Source of the DNA: Altererythrobacter sp.
Lineage (GTDB): Bacteria; Pseudomonadota; Alphaproteobacteria; Sphingomonadales; Sphingomonadaceae
Direction of reading: 5' to 3'
Length of the DNA stretch: 7,450 nt
NCBI GenBank assembly: GCA_023299945.1
Contig: JALZVZ010000136.1
Span: forward strand, 1 to 7,450
Each line of letters begins with the position of its first letter. Position 1 is the stretch's first letter. Positions 1 to 6,061 of the stretch are shown piece by piece. Below the pieces are notes generated by a model. It was not told the origin of the DNA. It did not search any database and saw only the letters and a list, made by a program, of their open reading frames with translations. The position numbers and the translations under genes were made by a program.

Positions 1-363
1 ATTGATGCCTGTCTCACGCGCGGAAAGCCGGGCGAAACATACAATATTGGCGGCGGGGCCGAGCTGCCGAATATGGCCGTGATTGATGCAATTTGCGCCG
101 AGGTGGACAAAGCTTTTGCCGAGATCACAAGGCTGTCAGAACGCTTTCCAAACGCACCCGCAGCAAAGGGTCAGCTTACAAACTCGCTGAAGACCTATGT
201 TGAAGACAGGAAGGGCCACGATCGCCGCTATGCGATTGACGAAAGCAAAGCGCGCGCTGAATTGGGTTACAGCGCGCAGTGGAGCTTTGCCGAAGGTTTG
301 GGGCAAAGCTTGAAATGGTATTTGGACAATGAGAACTGGTGGCAGCCGCTGCTCAAGAGCTGA
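1..363 (+). CDS. rfbB: dTDP-glucose 4,6-dehydratase, C-terminal part (5' end outside window)
   Basis: The frame is open from base 1 to the TGA at 361-363 and gives the last 120 residues; the ATG at 73 is internal. Visible family features are a GETYNIGGG segment (about residues 11-19 of the fragment), then DRKGHDRRYAID, then the terminal region with LGY, FAEGLGQSLKWYLDN and WWQPLL. These match the C-terminal substrate-domain end of RfbB/RmlB, an extended short-chain dehydrogenase. The enzyme converts dTDP-glucose to dTDP-4-keto-6-deoxyglucose with bound NAD, the second step toward dTDP-rhamnose for surface polysaccharide. The catalytic Tyr-x3-Lys and the Rossmann glycine motif would lie upstream, outside the window, so activity cannot be judged. 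It is convergent with coq7, 6 nt away. A close UDP-sugar or CDP-sugar dehydratase is possible, but the GHDRRYAID and WYLDN pattern favours RfbB. Confidence 0.9.
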   Translation: MDACLTRGKPGETYNIGGGAELPNMAVIDAICAEVDKAFAEITRLSERFPNAPAAKGQLTNSLKTYVEDRKGHDRRYAIDESKARAELGYSAQWSFAEGLGQSLKWYLDNENWWQPLLKS

Positions 364-369
364 TCTCTA

Positions 370-891
370 CTAGACTCGCTCCGCCAGTTTAATCGCGGCG
401 CGACAACCCAACCGGATGACGCCAGAAAGCAGCGGATAGGCCGGTGCCTTCTCTGCTCCAGCGGCCAAAGCTGCATCGCGGTGCTCACGCTCATCCTCGC
501 GGAAATCTGCGATCATTTCGGCAAGCTCTGGATCAGAGCCGCTTTCCTCCAGCAGATCCAATTGATCGGAATAATGCTTGTCGATTTCGGTTTCGACCGC
601 CGCAGTGCAGGCCATCGCTGCCTCTGGGCCAAGCAGCGCCGTTCCTGCACCCAAAGCGTAACCCGCGACCGACCAAAACGGCCGCATCACGGTCGGGCGA
701 ACGCCGCGCTCTGCCATCAACCGGTCAAATTCCTCGCGGTGGCGTTCTTCTTGCGCGGCCATGCCGGCGATTTCTTGGCTATGCGGTCCGCGATTGCCCA
801 TCACAGCCAATTGCCCGGCATAAATCCGGTTTGCGCCAAATTCGCCAGCTTGATCAACGCGGATCATGCGGTGGATTGTCTCTTTGTCCAT
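370..891 (-). CDS. coq7: Demethoxyubiquinone hydroxylase, Coq7 family
   Basis: This 173-residue protein is a di-iron monooxygenase of the Coq7/Cat5/Clk-1 family. The family hydroxylates the C6 position of demethoxyubiquinone, the penultimate step of ubiquinone synthesis, at the inner membrane face. The iron ligands are all visible: E17 (in VDQAGEFGA), E48 and H51 (EERH), E100 (AVETEI), and E134 and H137 (EREH). The two halves repeat the family's E...ExxH layout, and the H51-to-E100 spacing of 49 matches the human enzyme as I recall it. The length is normal for the bacterial short form. The start is supported by TAAGGA at 899-904, 7 nt ahead of the ATG and overlapping the dsbB stop, so the two genes are probably translated together from one mRNA. 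The gene ends 6 nt from the convergent rfbB stop with no hairpin terminator between. Confidence 0.95.
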   Translation of the reverse strand: MDKETIHRMIRVDQAGEFGANRIYAGQLAVMGNRGPHSQEIAGMAAQEERHREEFDRLMAERGVRPTVMRPFWSVAGYALGAGTALLGPEAAMACTAAVETEIDKHYSDQLDLLEESGSDPELAEMIADFREDEREHRDAALAAGAEKAPAYPLLSGVIRLGCRAAIKLAERV

Positions 892-901
892 GCTTAAGTC
901 C

Positions 902-1375
902 TTACGCCTTTGCAGTGCGCTTCAAAAGCGCGAAGATTGCAAGTGCGCCTGCGCCCGAAACAAGGAAATTCCAACCCGCCAGCGAAATGCCAAACACATC
1001 CCACGGCGCGACATCACACCGCACTATCGGCGCATCCAGAATGGCATCGAGCGCGCTGCCTGAACCGCTTGTCACAGGCAAAGCGCAGGCGGTGATCCCT
1101 TCCCACCAGCCATATTCAACGCCGGCATGAAAACCGCCAATCAAACCTGATGCGAGCACCGCGAGCGCTGCCAAGCCAAGCAGCAATCGTTTAGGCGCAG
1201 CCACAAAAGACAGCCCCGCCAAGGCGATCGCGGCAAAATGCGGATAACGCTGCCACCAACACATCTCGCACGGGAAAAGCTCGAATCCATATTGCGACAC
1301 ATAAGCCCCGCCCAGCAATGCTGCGGGCAGGCCGAGCGCAATCCATTGAGCGCGTTTTAGGGAATTATCCGTCAT
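902..1375 (-). CDS. dsbB: Disulfide bond formation protein B family (DsbB)
   Basis: This is a 157-residue inner-membrane protein with four likely membrane segments (about 10-28, 45-61, 64-82 and 128-151). The first redox pair sits in PCEMCWWQRYPH (C36 and C39), after the first helix. The second pair, C97 (ITACALP) and C120 (IVRCDVPW-like), lies in the periplasmic loop between helices 3 and 4. This is the DsbB arrangement: the protein reoxidises a periplasmic thiol oxidase of the DsbA type and passes the electrons to membrane quinone. The R43 after CxxC is the usual quinone-region arginine by family analogy. TAAGG at 1384-1388 lies 8 nt before the ATG. The gene follows ctpA by 27 nt and precedes coq7 by 10 nt, so it is likely in one transcript with a ubiquinone-synthesis gene. 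A DsbI-type relative is a less likely alternative. No dsbA is in the window. Confidence 0.93.
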   Translation of the reverse strand: MTDNSLKRAQWIALGLPAALLGGAYVSQYGFELFPCEMCWWQRYPHFAAIALAGLSFVAAPKRLLLGLAALAVLASGLIGGFHAGVEYGWWEGITACALPVTSGSGSALDAILDAPIVRCDVAPWDVFGISLAGWNFLVSGAGALAIFALLKRTAKA

Positions 1376-1402
1376 CCCTCGTGCCTTAGCCGCTTAGCCT
1401 GT

Positions 1403-2764
1403 CTACTGCGAGGAGGTTTTCTGCTCTTTCAAAGCAACCGAGCTTGGCGTGGTGCGCCGCAAGGTTTCCATCGCATAATGCAATTGGAAGTCCTCAACCC
1501 CCTGCTCTTTCAGTTCTTCAGCGGTCAGTTTGAAGCGCGGATCGTCGATTTTGTCGCTTTCCAGCGCCTCATCTTCCAACCCCAGTTCATTGACCAAATG
1601 CCCGCGCAAATCACTCTCGCGCATCACATATTTGCTGCGCTTGGCCAGATCAGGATCAGACAATTGCGGCACAGCGATATCGGGCTTAATCCCGCCTTCT
1701 TGCACCGAATGACCCGACGGCGTGTAATAGCGTGCGGTTGTCAATTTCAGCGCAGCTTCGCGGCCTTGACCAAGCGGTAGCAGTGATTGGACCGAGCCCT
1801 TGCCGAAACTGCGCTCGCCCATCACCAACGCGCGGCGGTGATCTTGCAATGCGCCTGCAACAATTTCAGAGGCAGAGGCAGAGCCCGCGTCAATCAGCAC
1901 GATCAGCGGAACGCCGGTCGCGATATCGCCGCGAAAAATGCTTTCAGCATCATAGAGCAGCGTTTCGCCGCGAGCGCGTCCGCGCTGCGATACGATGCGG
2001 CCTTTGGAAAGGAACAGATCAGACAAAGCGACCGCTTCATCCAAGGAGCCGCCCGGATTGCTGCGCAAGTCAAGGACGAGACCGTTTACACGGCCCGTCG
2101 CCTCTTTCTGGATGGCTTCCCATGCGCCCAGAACATCTCTGCCGACATCGCGCGAGAATTCATTGACGGTAACAACGCCAATATTGCCATCGGCGACCGT
2201 ATGCGTGACGGGCTCCAGCTCAATCACGCCGCGGGTGACGGAAACATCGAACGGCTCATCACGGCCGGGGCGGAAAATCGTCAGATTGATCGCTGTGCCA
2301 GCCTTGCCTCGCATCTTGGATACTGCATCATCCAGCTTGCCGCCATAAATCAATGTGCCGTCCAAATGGGTGATGTAATCACCTGCTTTCAAGCCAGACT
2401 TTTCAGCCGGACTGCCGCGAAATGGTGAGATCACTTTAACCGCGCCATCATCGAGCATTACCGACAGGCCGAGGCCTGAATAATTGCCATCAATCAACGT
2501 CTCAAGCCGCTGCAAATCGGATCCGTCGACATAGGCGGAATGCGGATCAAGCGAGGCCAGCATACCGTCAATTGCGCCGCGGATCAGCTGCTCGTCTTCA
2601 ACCGGCTCCACATAATGCCGTTTAATTTGCTGATAGGTCGCAAACAATTTGGCAAACTCTGGTCCGGCGCGCCCATCGACTTGCGCCATGGAAATGGTGG
2701 CCGTTGGCAGGATCGCAACCGCTGTCACGAGCGCAGCACTGCGCAGAAGAGGGGCAAATTTCAT
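1403..2764 (-). CDS. ctpA: Carboxy-terminal processing protease, S41 family (CtpA)
   Basis: From the chosen start this is a 453-residue periplasmic serine protease. The N-terminus (MKFAPLLRSAALVTAVAILP...ISMAQ) is a signal peptide, cleaved probably after about residue 27. A PDZ domain follows at about 96-176 (GLGLSV, SPAEKSGLKAGDYITHLDG), then the S41 core with DLRSNPGG at 232-239. The Ser-Lys catalytic dyad fits S297 (middle serine of GSASASE) and K322 (SFGKGSVQ), 25 residues apart as in Prc and CtpB. An ATG 24 codons upstream (2834-2836) extends the frame, but the added residues would bury the signal peptide, so I chose 2762-2764. AGGAG at 2777-2781 precedes it at a long 12-nt spacing. Family members trim or degrade periplasmic proteins, including peptidoglycan hydrolases; the substrate here is unknown. 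Adjacent envC suggests an envelope-remodelling role. Confidence 0.93.
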   Translation of the reverse strand: MKFAPLLRSAALVTAVAILPTATISMAQVDGRAGPEFAKLFATYQQIKRHYVEPVEDEQLIRGAIDGMLASLDPHSAYVDGSDLQRLETLIDGNYSGLGLSVMLDDGAVKVISPFRGSPAEKSGLKAGDYITHLDGTLIYGGKLDDAVSKMRGKAGTAINLTIFRPGRDEPFDVSVTRGVIELEPVTHTVADGNIGVVTVNEFSRDVGRDVLGAWEAIQKEATGRVNGLVLDLRSNPGGSLDEAVALSDLFLSKGRIVSQRGRARGETLLYDAESIFRGDIATGVPLIVLIDAGSASASEIVAGALQDHRRALVMGERSFGKGSVQSLLPLGQGREAALKLTTARYYTPSGHSVQEGGIKPDIAVPQLSDPDLAKRSKYVMRESDLRGHLVNELGLEDEALESDKIDDPRFKLTAEELKEQGVEDFQLHYAMETLRRTTPSSVALKEQKTSSQ

Positions 2765-2863
2765 AAGCGAGGGTAGCTCCTGATAGATCTCATAACCGCA
2801 ATATATACTGCGTTCGTTCCAGAGCATATCGCGCATTGCCCCTTAACGCCAGATGAGAGAGGC

Positions 2864-2938
2864 ATGGAAACGCTCTTTGCGTTCCTTTTTGGGGCAGGCG
2901 CGCTCGCGTATATTACTGGCGGTATACGCTGCCTTTAA
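2864..2938 (+). CDS. Possible 24-residue hydrophobic peptide ORF (doubtful)
   Basis: ATG at 2864-2866 opens 24 codons ending at TAA 2936-2938, on the strand opposite its neighbours and wholly within the envC-ctpA gap. The peptide begins METLFAFLFGAGALAYITGG and ends in IRCL, so it could form one membrane helix with a basic, cysteine-containing tail. A purine-rich GAGAGAGG ends only 1 nt before the ATG, which is too close for a good ribosome site. I recognise no family. Chance occurrence is at least as likely; the only support is composition and position. Confidence 0.15.
   Translation: METLFAFLFGAGALAYITGGIRCL
2906..2929. repeat. Inverted repeat, 7-bp arms, 10-nt spacer
   Basis: GCGTATA at 2906-2912 is matched by its exact reverse complement TATACGC at 2923-2929, separated by TTACTGGCGG. 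One further G-T pair could form inside the arms. It could be a regulator-binding dyad in the ctpA upstream region or an RNA hairpin. Neither strand shows a T-run directly after it, so it is not a typical intrinsic terminator. It lies inside the small + strand frame at 2864-2938 and next to the possible ctpA promoter. Confidence 0.5.
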
Positions 2939-2939
2939 A
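2910..2939 (-). promoter_or_regulatory. Weak sigma-70-like promoter candidate for ctpA
   Basis: Read on the - strand, TTTAAA (2934-2939) is followed after 18 nt by TAATAT (2910-2915). Each matches four of six consensus positions. Transcription would start about 140 nt before the ctpA ATG, giving a long leader. The AT-rich setting can produce such matches by chance, and the -10 overlaps the 2906-2929 dyad. The score is low because alphaproteobacterial promoters are poorly predicted by consensus. Confidence 0.2.
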
Positions 2940-2957
2940 TTATTAAAAAATTAAAGG
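2932..2957. repeat. AT-rich inverted repeat over the envC stop codon
   Basis: CCTTTAA (2932-2938) and TTAAAGG (2951-2957) form a perfect 7-bp inverted repeat around a 12-nt AT-only spacer. The right arm contains the envC stop (TAA on the - strand at 2951-2953). It could form a weak hairpin at the end of the rlmH-envC message. It lacks both a GC-rich stem and a following T-run, so I do not call it an intrinsic terminator. Confidence 0.45.
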
Positions 2958-4279
2958 AATTCCAGCGGGTTAACCGGCTTTCCATCACGCCGCAATTCCC
3001 ATGTGACAGAGGGTTTGTCATCGGCTGCAACGCCCAATGGGCTGCCCCGCGCCAATTGCGCACCTGCGTCAACATCGCTGCGCGCTAGGCCCGTTATCAG
3101 GCTGGTCCAACCGGTCGCGTGCTCAATAATAATGATTCGTCCAAAGCCTTTATAGGGCCCAGAAAAAGCCACACGCCCGCCCGCAGGGGCAACAATCTGC
3201 GCGCCTGATGATGGAGCGATCACTACACCAGTGGAACGCACACCGGCTTCGCTTTTCTCGCCAAACCCGGTGATTGTGCGCCCTTGCACGTGCAATTGCA
3301 TCTCCAAGGGTGCGGCACTGGAAGCCGCAGGCTCAGCAGCGTCTGTGACCGCTTCTGTTTGGTCACCACCCAATCCGACATCAATGGATGGCGATGTCAC
3401 ATCAGAAACAGGGGCGATTTCTGGCTGCGCTGGACGCACGACCGGCCCGGATAATTGCGCCAATTCTGCTCGCAATGCGCTTACCTCGCCCAATTTTCCG
3501 ACCAAAGCATCCAAATCGCGGGCCTCCTCGGCCAAAGCCAGGGCGCGCTCTTTTTCGCGGACGGCAATGCCGCTGGCCTGCTGTGATGTGGCTTGCTGGC
3601 TACGCGAAATGGCCGCCAATGCGGTGCGGCGCTCGGCCAGCAGGCGCTCGCCGCCTTGCAATTTTGCCAGCTGCGCATTGGTGCCCCGCTCCAGCTCTTG
3701 GCCGCGCTCAATATCCTTGCGCAGATCCGCTGTACGCGCGCGCACCAGCGGCACCGTGCTGTCGAGAACCGCGCGGACATAAATCGTGTCTTTCAATGAT
3801 CCCGGGCGCAAAGCAGACAAAGCCAATGGCCTGCGCGCCATATTCTGCAAAGCGCCGGTCAGCCGCACCAAGGGACGCTGGCGCACAGCGAGCCGAACGT
3901 TCAAAGCGCGGCGTTCTTGGCCAATCAAAGTCAGGCGCGCATTGGTGGCGGCAATTTCCGCTTCCGCCTGCTGGATACGGGCGGCCAGAGCCGCCGCTTG
4001 GCGCTGGGTTTTATCCAAAGCTGCGCCAGCGTTTTGCGCCTCTGCGGTGAATTGGTCAGCGCGTTTCGCCGCATCAGCTTGCGCCTTTGTGGCCCGCGCC
4101 AAAGCCGCGCGCGCCTCGGCTGGATCATCAACGCCCGCTTCAAAACCGGTCACGCTGCGCTGAGCAATTACGCTAGCGGGCCATCCGCCCAGCGCAAAAA
4201 GAAGCACAAACAGACCGGCAAGCCAGATGAGGCCAAATGAGGCCAAAAGGGAGATCACAGGCTTGGACGCGGTTCGCAT
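2951..4279 (-). CDS. EnvC-like murein hydrolase activator with degenerate LytM (M23) domain
   Basis: From the chosen ATG the protein has 442 residues. It has an N-terminal signal or anchor segment (about 8-38, very hydrophobic), long Ala/Gln/Glu/Arg-rich coiled coils (about 54-138 and 180-275), a Pro/acidic linker (about 279-326), and a C-terminal LytM-fold domain (about 333-442, with GAQIVAPAGGRVAFSG, GFGRIIIIEH and GKPVNPLEFL). The zinc ligands of active M23 peptidases are absent: the first His position reads STGVVIA (349-355) and the HxH position reads VTWELRR (425-431). This matches the dead LytM domain of E. coli EnvC, which activates periplasmic amidases at the division site. A longer reading would need a TTG start at 4313-4315 inside rlmH. 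The ATG at 4277-4279 has AGGA 7 nt upstream and begins 4 nt after the rlmH stop, implying coupling. Confidence 0.88.
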   Translation of the reverse strand: MRTASKPVISLLASFGLIWLAGLFVLLFALGGWPASVIAQRSVTGFEAGVDDPAEARAALARATKAQADAAKRADQFTAEAQNAGAALDKTQRQAAALAARIQQAEAEIAATNARLTLIGQERRALNVRLAVRQRPLVRLTGALQNMARRPLALSALRPGSLKDTIYVRAVLDSTVPLVRARTADLRKDIERGQELERGTNAQLAKLQGGERLLAERRTALAAISRSQQATSQQASGIAVREKERALALAEEARDLDALVGKLGEVSALRAELAQLSGPVVRPAQPEIAPVSDVTSPSIDVGLGGDQTEAVTDAAEPAASSAAPLEMQLHVQGRTITGFGEKSEAGVRSTGVVIAPSSGAQIVAPAGGRVAFSGPYKGFGRIIIIEHATGWTSLITGLARSDVDAGAQLARGSPLGVAADDKPSVTWELRRDGKPVNPLEFL

Positions 4280-4283
4280 GAGC

Positions 4284-4706
4284 CTATCCTGCCCTATGAT
4301 AGGGGTGTCCGGCAAGGATAGTCGTGACGCGGTACAATTGCTCCATTAACATCGCACGGGCCAGCAAATGCGGCCAAGTCGCATTGCCAAACGCCAGCAA
4401 TAGATCGGCATCGGCTCGTTCCGCTTTGGAATGACCATCGGCTGCGCCCAGAATAAAGCGCGCCTCGCGCATACCGTCATCGCGCCAATTGCCAATGATT
4501 GTGGCGAGCTCTTCAGACGATAGATTTTTGCCGCGTTCATCGAGCAAAACGGTTTTGTTTGGTGTCTGCGGATCAGGAATTTTTCCGCCAATCTCAGGCA
4601 GTTCCGTCAGCTTTGTGGGCCAAGTGATCCGCTTGTCATAGCGCGCGACCAACTCTGCCTCAGGTGAGCGAGCAATCTTTCCGCGAGCGATAACGTGCAG
4701 CAGCAT
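4284..4706 (-). CDS. rlmH: 23S rRNA (pseudouridine1915-N3)-methyltransferase RlmH
   Basis: This 140-residue SPOUT-family methyltransferase adds a methyl group from S-adenosylmethionine to N3 of pseudouridine 1915 in helix 69 of 23S rRNA, on assembled 70S ribosomes. The family hallmarks are in place: LLDERGK (54-60), the SAM-loop segment FILGAADG (84-91), and the C-terminal knot region with WPHLLARAML, EQLYR and the terminal GHPYHR. The length is slightly shorter than E. coli RlmH (155), as is usual in alphaproteobacteria. AGAGGGG at 4715-4721 lies 8 nt before the ATG and supports this start. The gene follows rsfS at 134 nt and leads into envC at 4 nt. The rsfS-rlmH pairing is common in bacteria and links two ribosome-related functions. 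Confidence 0.96.
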   Translation of the reverse strand: MLLHVIARGKIARSPEAELVARYDKRITWPTKLTELPEIGGKIPDPQTPNKTVLLDERGKNLSSEELATIIGNWRDDGMREARFILGAADGHSKAERADADLLLAFGNATWPHLLARAMLMEQLYRVTTILAGHPYHRAG

Positions 4707-4840
4707 TGAAAGAACCCCTCTGCAAAAACCTCGGTCTGCTTTGCGGACCGCAAGGGCGCCTGCCCGCCCGCAGCGACGCGGCCTTTAGGCCGTATGAGCG
4801 AGGATACGCGCTGGCGAAACGCAGTAAGTGAAATTCAACC
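4707..4840. other. Intergenic region between rsfS and rlmH, rich in inverted repeats
   Basis: This 134-nt gap carries several short dyads: CGGCCT-TT-AGGCCG (4779-4792); TTGCGG-A-CCGCAA (4741-4753); and CGGTC/GACCG (4732-4736 and 4746-4750), which competes with the previous one. A GC-rich stretch lies between them (4754-4782). The rlmH ribosome site is at the left end. No T-run follows any stem on the - strand, so none reads as a standard terminator, and I found no convincing promoter. A frame on the - strand stays open across the gap but has no recognisable protein and overlaps both genes, so I treat the gap as non-coding. The dense small dyads would fit a dispersed intergenic repeat, but that needs a genome search. 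Confidence 0.5.
4779..4792. repeat. Short perfect hairpin CGGCCT-TT-AGGCCG
   Basis: Six-base arms flank a 2-nt centre. As DNA it is a near-continuous 14-bp palindrome. As RNA the loop is too tight, so at least one pair would open. It sits between rsfS and rlmH and may be a protein-binding site, an attenuator fragment, or part of a repeat element. There is no evidence for a specific role. Confidence 0.4.
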
Positions 4841-5287
4841 CTAAACCGAGCTTCCCGTGCCGCCCTCACCCTCAGCCTCATTGGCGCCAAATCCCCACAT
4901 CCGTTCCAGATTGTAGAATTGGCGCACTTCGGGGCGGAACAAATGGACGATCACATCGCCCGCATCAATCAGCACCCAATCGGCTGTTGGCAGACCTTCG
5001 ATGCGCGATGGGCCAAAGCCTTCTTGCTTCAATTTTTCAGCCAATTTCTGTGCCATAGCCGAAACTTGCCGTGTCGAGCGGCCCGATGCGATCACCATAT
5101 AATCGGCGATGGACGATTTGCCTTCCAATGGAATGCTGACCAAATCCTGCGCTTGATCATCATCGAGCTGTTTCAGGACAGCTGCATGCATGTCGTGCTT
5201 AGAATTGGCCATTAGGGCATTTGCTTTCGTCGTAAGATTGGGCACCGAGATAATGGGCGGTGCCGAGTGGGTTTGCGCCTGTTGCAT
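4841..5287 (-). CDS. rsfS: Ribosomal silencing factor RsfS
   Basis: RsfS binds ribosomal protein uL14 on the large subunit and blocks joining with the small subunit, lowering translation in starvation or stationary phase. The 148-residue product shows the family core: DDDQAQDLVSIPL, GKSSIADYMVIASGRSTRQVSAMA (about 56-79), EGLPTADWVLIDAGDVIVHLF (about 98-118), then RPEVRQFYNLERMWG. The start is uncertain. The first ATG (5285-5287) gives a 25-residue unstructured-looking leader and has no clear Shine-Dalgarno. The ATG at 5210-5212 gives 123 residues, also without a strong site. Related alphaproteobacterial proteins often carry N-terminal extensions, so I kept the longer form. A TATAAA lies 4 nt upstream of the first ATG; if it is a -10 element the message would be nearly leaderless or would favour the shorter form. 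The C-terminal tail is Gly/Glu-rich. Confidence 0.93.
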   Translation of the reverse strand: MQQAQTHSAPPIISVPNLTTKANALMANSKHDMHAAVLKQLDDDQAQDLVSIPLEGKSSIADYMVIASGRSTRQVSAMAQKLAEKLKQEGFGPSRIEGLPTADWVLIDAGDVIVHLFRPEVRQFYNLERMWGFGANEAEGEGGTGSSV

Positions 5288-5374
5288 AGGCTTTATAATC
5301 TCTTTTTCGGTCGATAGGAAAGGGGGTTCGCCAAAGAGCGTGGGCGAGCGCGTGAGCGCGCGCGAAAGGCTGCC
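5288..5374. other. nadD-rsfS spacer
   Basis: This 87-nt gap contains an alternating GC-rich run (about 5341-5363) with a small GCGCG-TGAG-CGCGC dyad near the nadD end, and an AT-rich TTATAAAG just before rsfS. No terminator T-run was seen. The spacing allows either read-through from nadD or a weak separate promoter for rsfS. Confidence 0.4.
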
Positions 5375-6061
5375 TCATACTGCACCCGGCGATTCGATCA
5401 AGCCCCGCCCTTGATTCGGGCGTTCTATCAAACGGTGTGTAAGCGGATCGCGCAATATTGGGCCTGCATATTGCTCTGCCCAATCAGGATTACCGCGCCG
5501 CAAAGCCGTGGCCGAGCGCGGGTCTGGATCAAACCGCAAGGTCGCCAATGCGGGCGCGCTGCTCAAGCTATCGGACCGCAAATTCGCGGCGGGAACATGG
5601 AACCGGCGCAGCCACCCCATCGCGGGGCTAGTCATGGCCGCTGCATCATAACCAGGGCGCGCAATCACCGCGATCGGCATGCGCCGCGCGATCCCGCGCC
5701 AATCGCGCCACAGGTGAAATTGCGCCAAATTATCAGATCCCATCAGCCAGACAAATTTCTTGGCCGGATAACGCTGTGTGAGCGCTTTCAGCGTTTCGGA
5801 TGTGTAGCGCGTGCCCAAGTCCCGCTCGATCACCGTGGGCACAATCCGCGCGCGGCGCGCCTGTTCTTGTGCCGATGCAAAGCGTGCAGATAAGGGCGCC
5901 ATACCCGCCTTCGCCTTCAAAGGATTGCCAGGCGAAACCAGCCACCAAACCGCATCCAGCCCCAATGCCTCCATCGCAAACAAGGTGATGCGCCGATGCC
6001 CGCCATGGGCCGGATTAAAGCTACCGCCAAGCAGCCCGATACGGGTGTTTCGGTAAGTCAG
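5375..6061 (-). CDS. nadD: Nicotinate-nucleotide adenylyltransferase NadD (non-canonical start proposed)
   Basis: NadD transfers AMP from ATP to nicotinate mononucleotide, giving deamido-NAD, the step before NAD synthetase. With the proposed CTG start the protein has 228 residues. It shows the nucleotidyltransferase motif GGSFNPAHGGH (12-22, HxGH at H19-H22), SPGNPLK (43-49), the WLMGSDNL segment (105-112), and RSATALR (182-188) in place of the usual ISSTxIR. The frame is open back to a TGA at 6143-6145 but contains no ATG, GTG or TTG before the HxGH motif. A TTG at 5981-5983 would delete that motif and is rejected. CTG at 6059-6061 overlaps the TGA of a 13-codon leader frame. A one-base deletion or sequence error separating an upstream ATG from the gene is an equally serious explanation. 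No good Shine-Dalgarno precedes the CTG. Confidence 0.85.
   Translation of the reverse strand: MTYRNTRIGLLGGSFNPAHGGHRRITLFAMEALGLDAVWWLVSPGNPLKAKAGMAPLSARFASAQEQARRARIVPTVIERDLGTRYTSETLKALTQRYPAKKFVWLMGSDNLAQFHLWRDWRGIARRMPIAVIARPGYDAAAMTSPAMGWLRRFHVPAANLRSDSLSSAPALATLRFDPDPRSATALRRGNPDWAEQYAGPILRDPLTHRLIERPNQGRGLIESPGAV

Larger units (their letters stand above)
2765..2950. other. Intergenic region between envC and ctpA
   Basis: This 186-nt gap is one of the two largest between the - strand genes. It holds the probable ctpA leader, two inverted repeats near its envC end, and a short + strand open frame (each listed separately). Around 2793-2812 there is an AT-rich stretch reading TATATATTG on the - strand, which I could not pair with a convincing -35 element. 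The frame of ctpA stays open up to 2836, so part of the gap could be coding if a longer ctpA start were used. No tRNA, riboswitch or canonical terminator was recognised. Confidence 0.6.

Noticed and set aside
444..1130. Long + strand open frame opposite coq7 and dsbB
   Set aside because: It lies antisense to two genes with intact catalytic motifs, has low-complexity Arg/Pro-rich sequence, and shows no recognisable family.
1787..2428. 213-codon + strand open frame opposite ctpA
   Set aside because: It overlaps the protease core, whose motifs are clear on the - strand, and has no domain features of its own.
2765..2836. Longer ctpA start at 2834-2836
   Set aside because: It would place 24 non-hydrophobic residues before a good signal peptide; the internal ATG gives a standard exported N-terminus.
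3231..4050. Overlapping + strand open frames of about 180-220 codons
   Set aside because: They mirror the Ala-rich coiled-coil coding of the EnvC-like gene; GC-rich codon bias removes stops on the opposite strand.
4280..4315. Longer envC start at a TTG (4313-4315)
   Set aside because: It lies inside rlmH, while the ATG at 4277-4279 has AGGA at good spacing directly after the rlmH stop.
4660..4890. 76-codon - strand frame spanning the rsfS-rlmH gap
   Set aside because: It overlaps the 3' end of rsfS and the 5' end of rlmH in another frame and is Arg/Ala-rich; no ribosome site or family supports it.
5293..5298. TATAAA as a -10 element for rsfS on the - strand
   Set aside because: No acceptable -35 at 16-18 nt (TTTCCT at best), and the predicted start would fall on the ATG itself; kept only as a note on start choice.
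5272..5299. TTGCGC-16 nt-TATAAT on the + strand
   Set aside because: It is a decent -10 match but reads antisense into nadD with no gene downstream; the -35 is poor and a chance match is likely.
5341..5363. Alternating GCGCG run that might form Z-DNA or a hairpin
   Set aside because: It is short, interrupted and typical of GC-rich alphaproteobacterial spacers; no further support.
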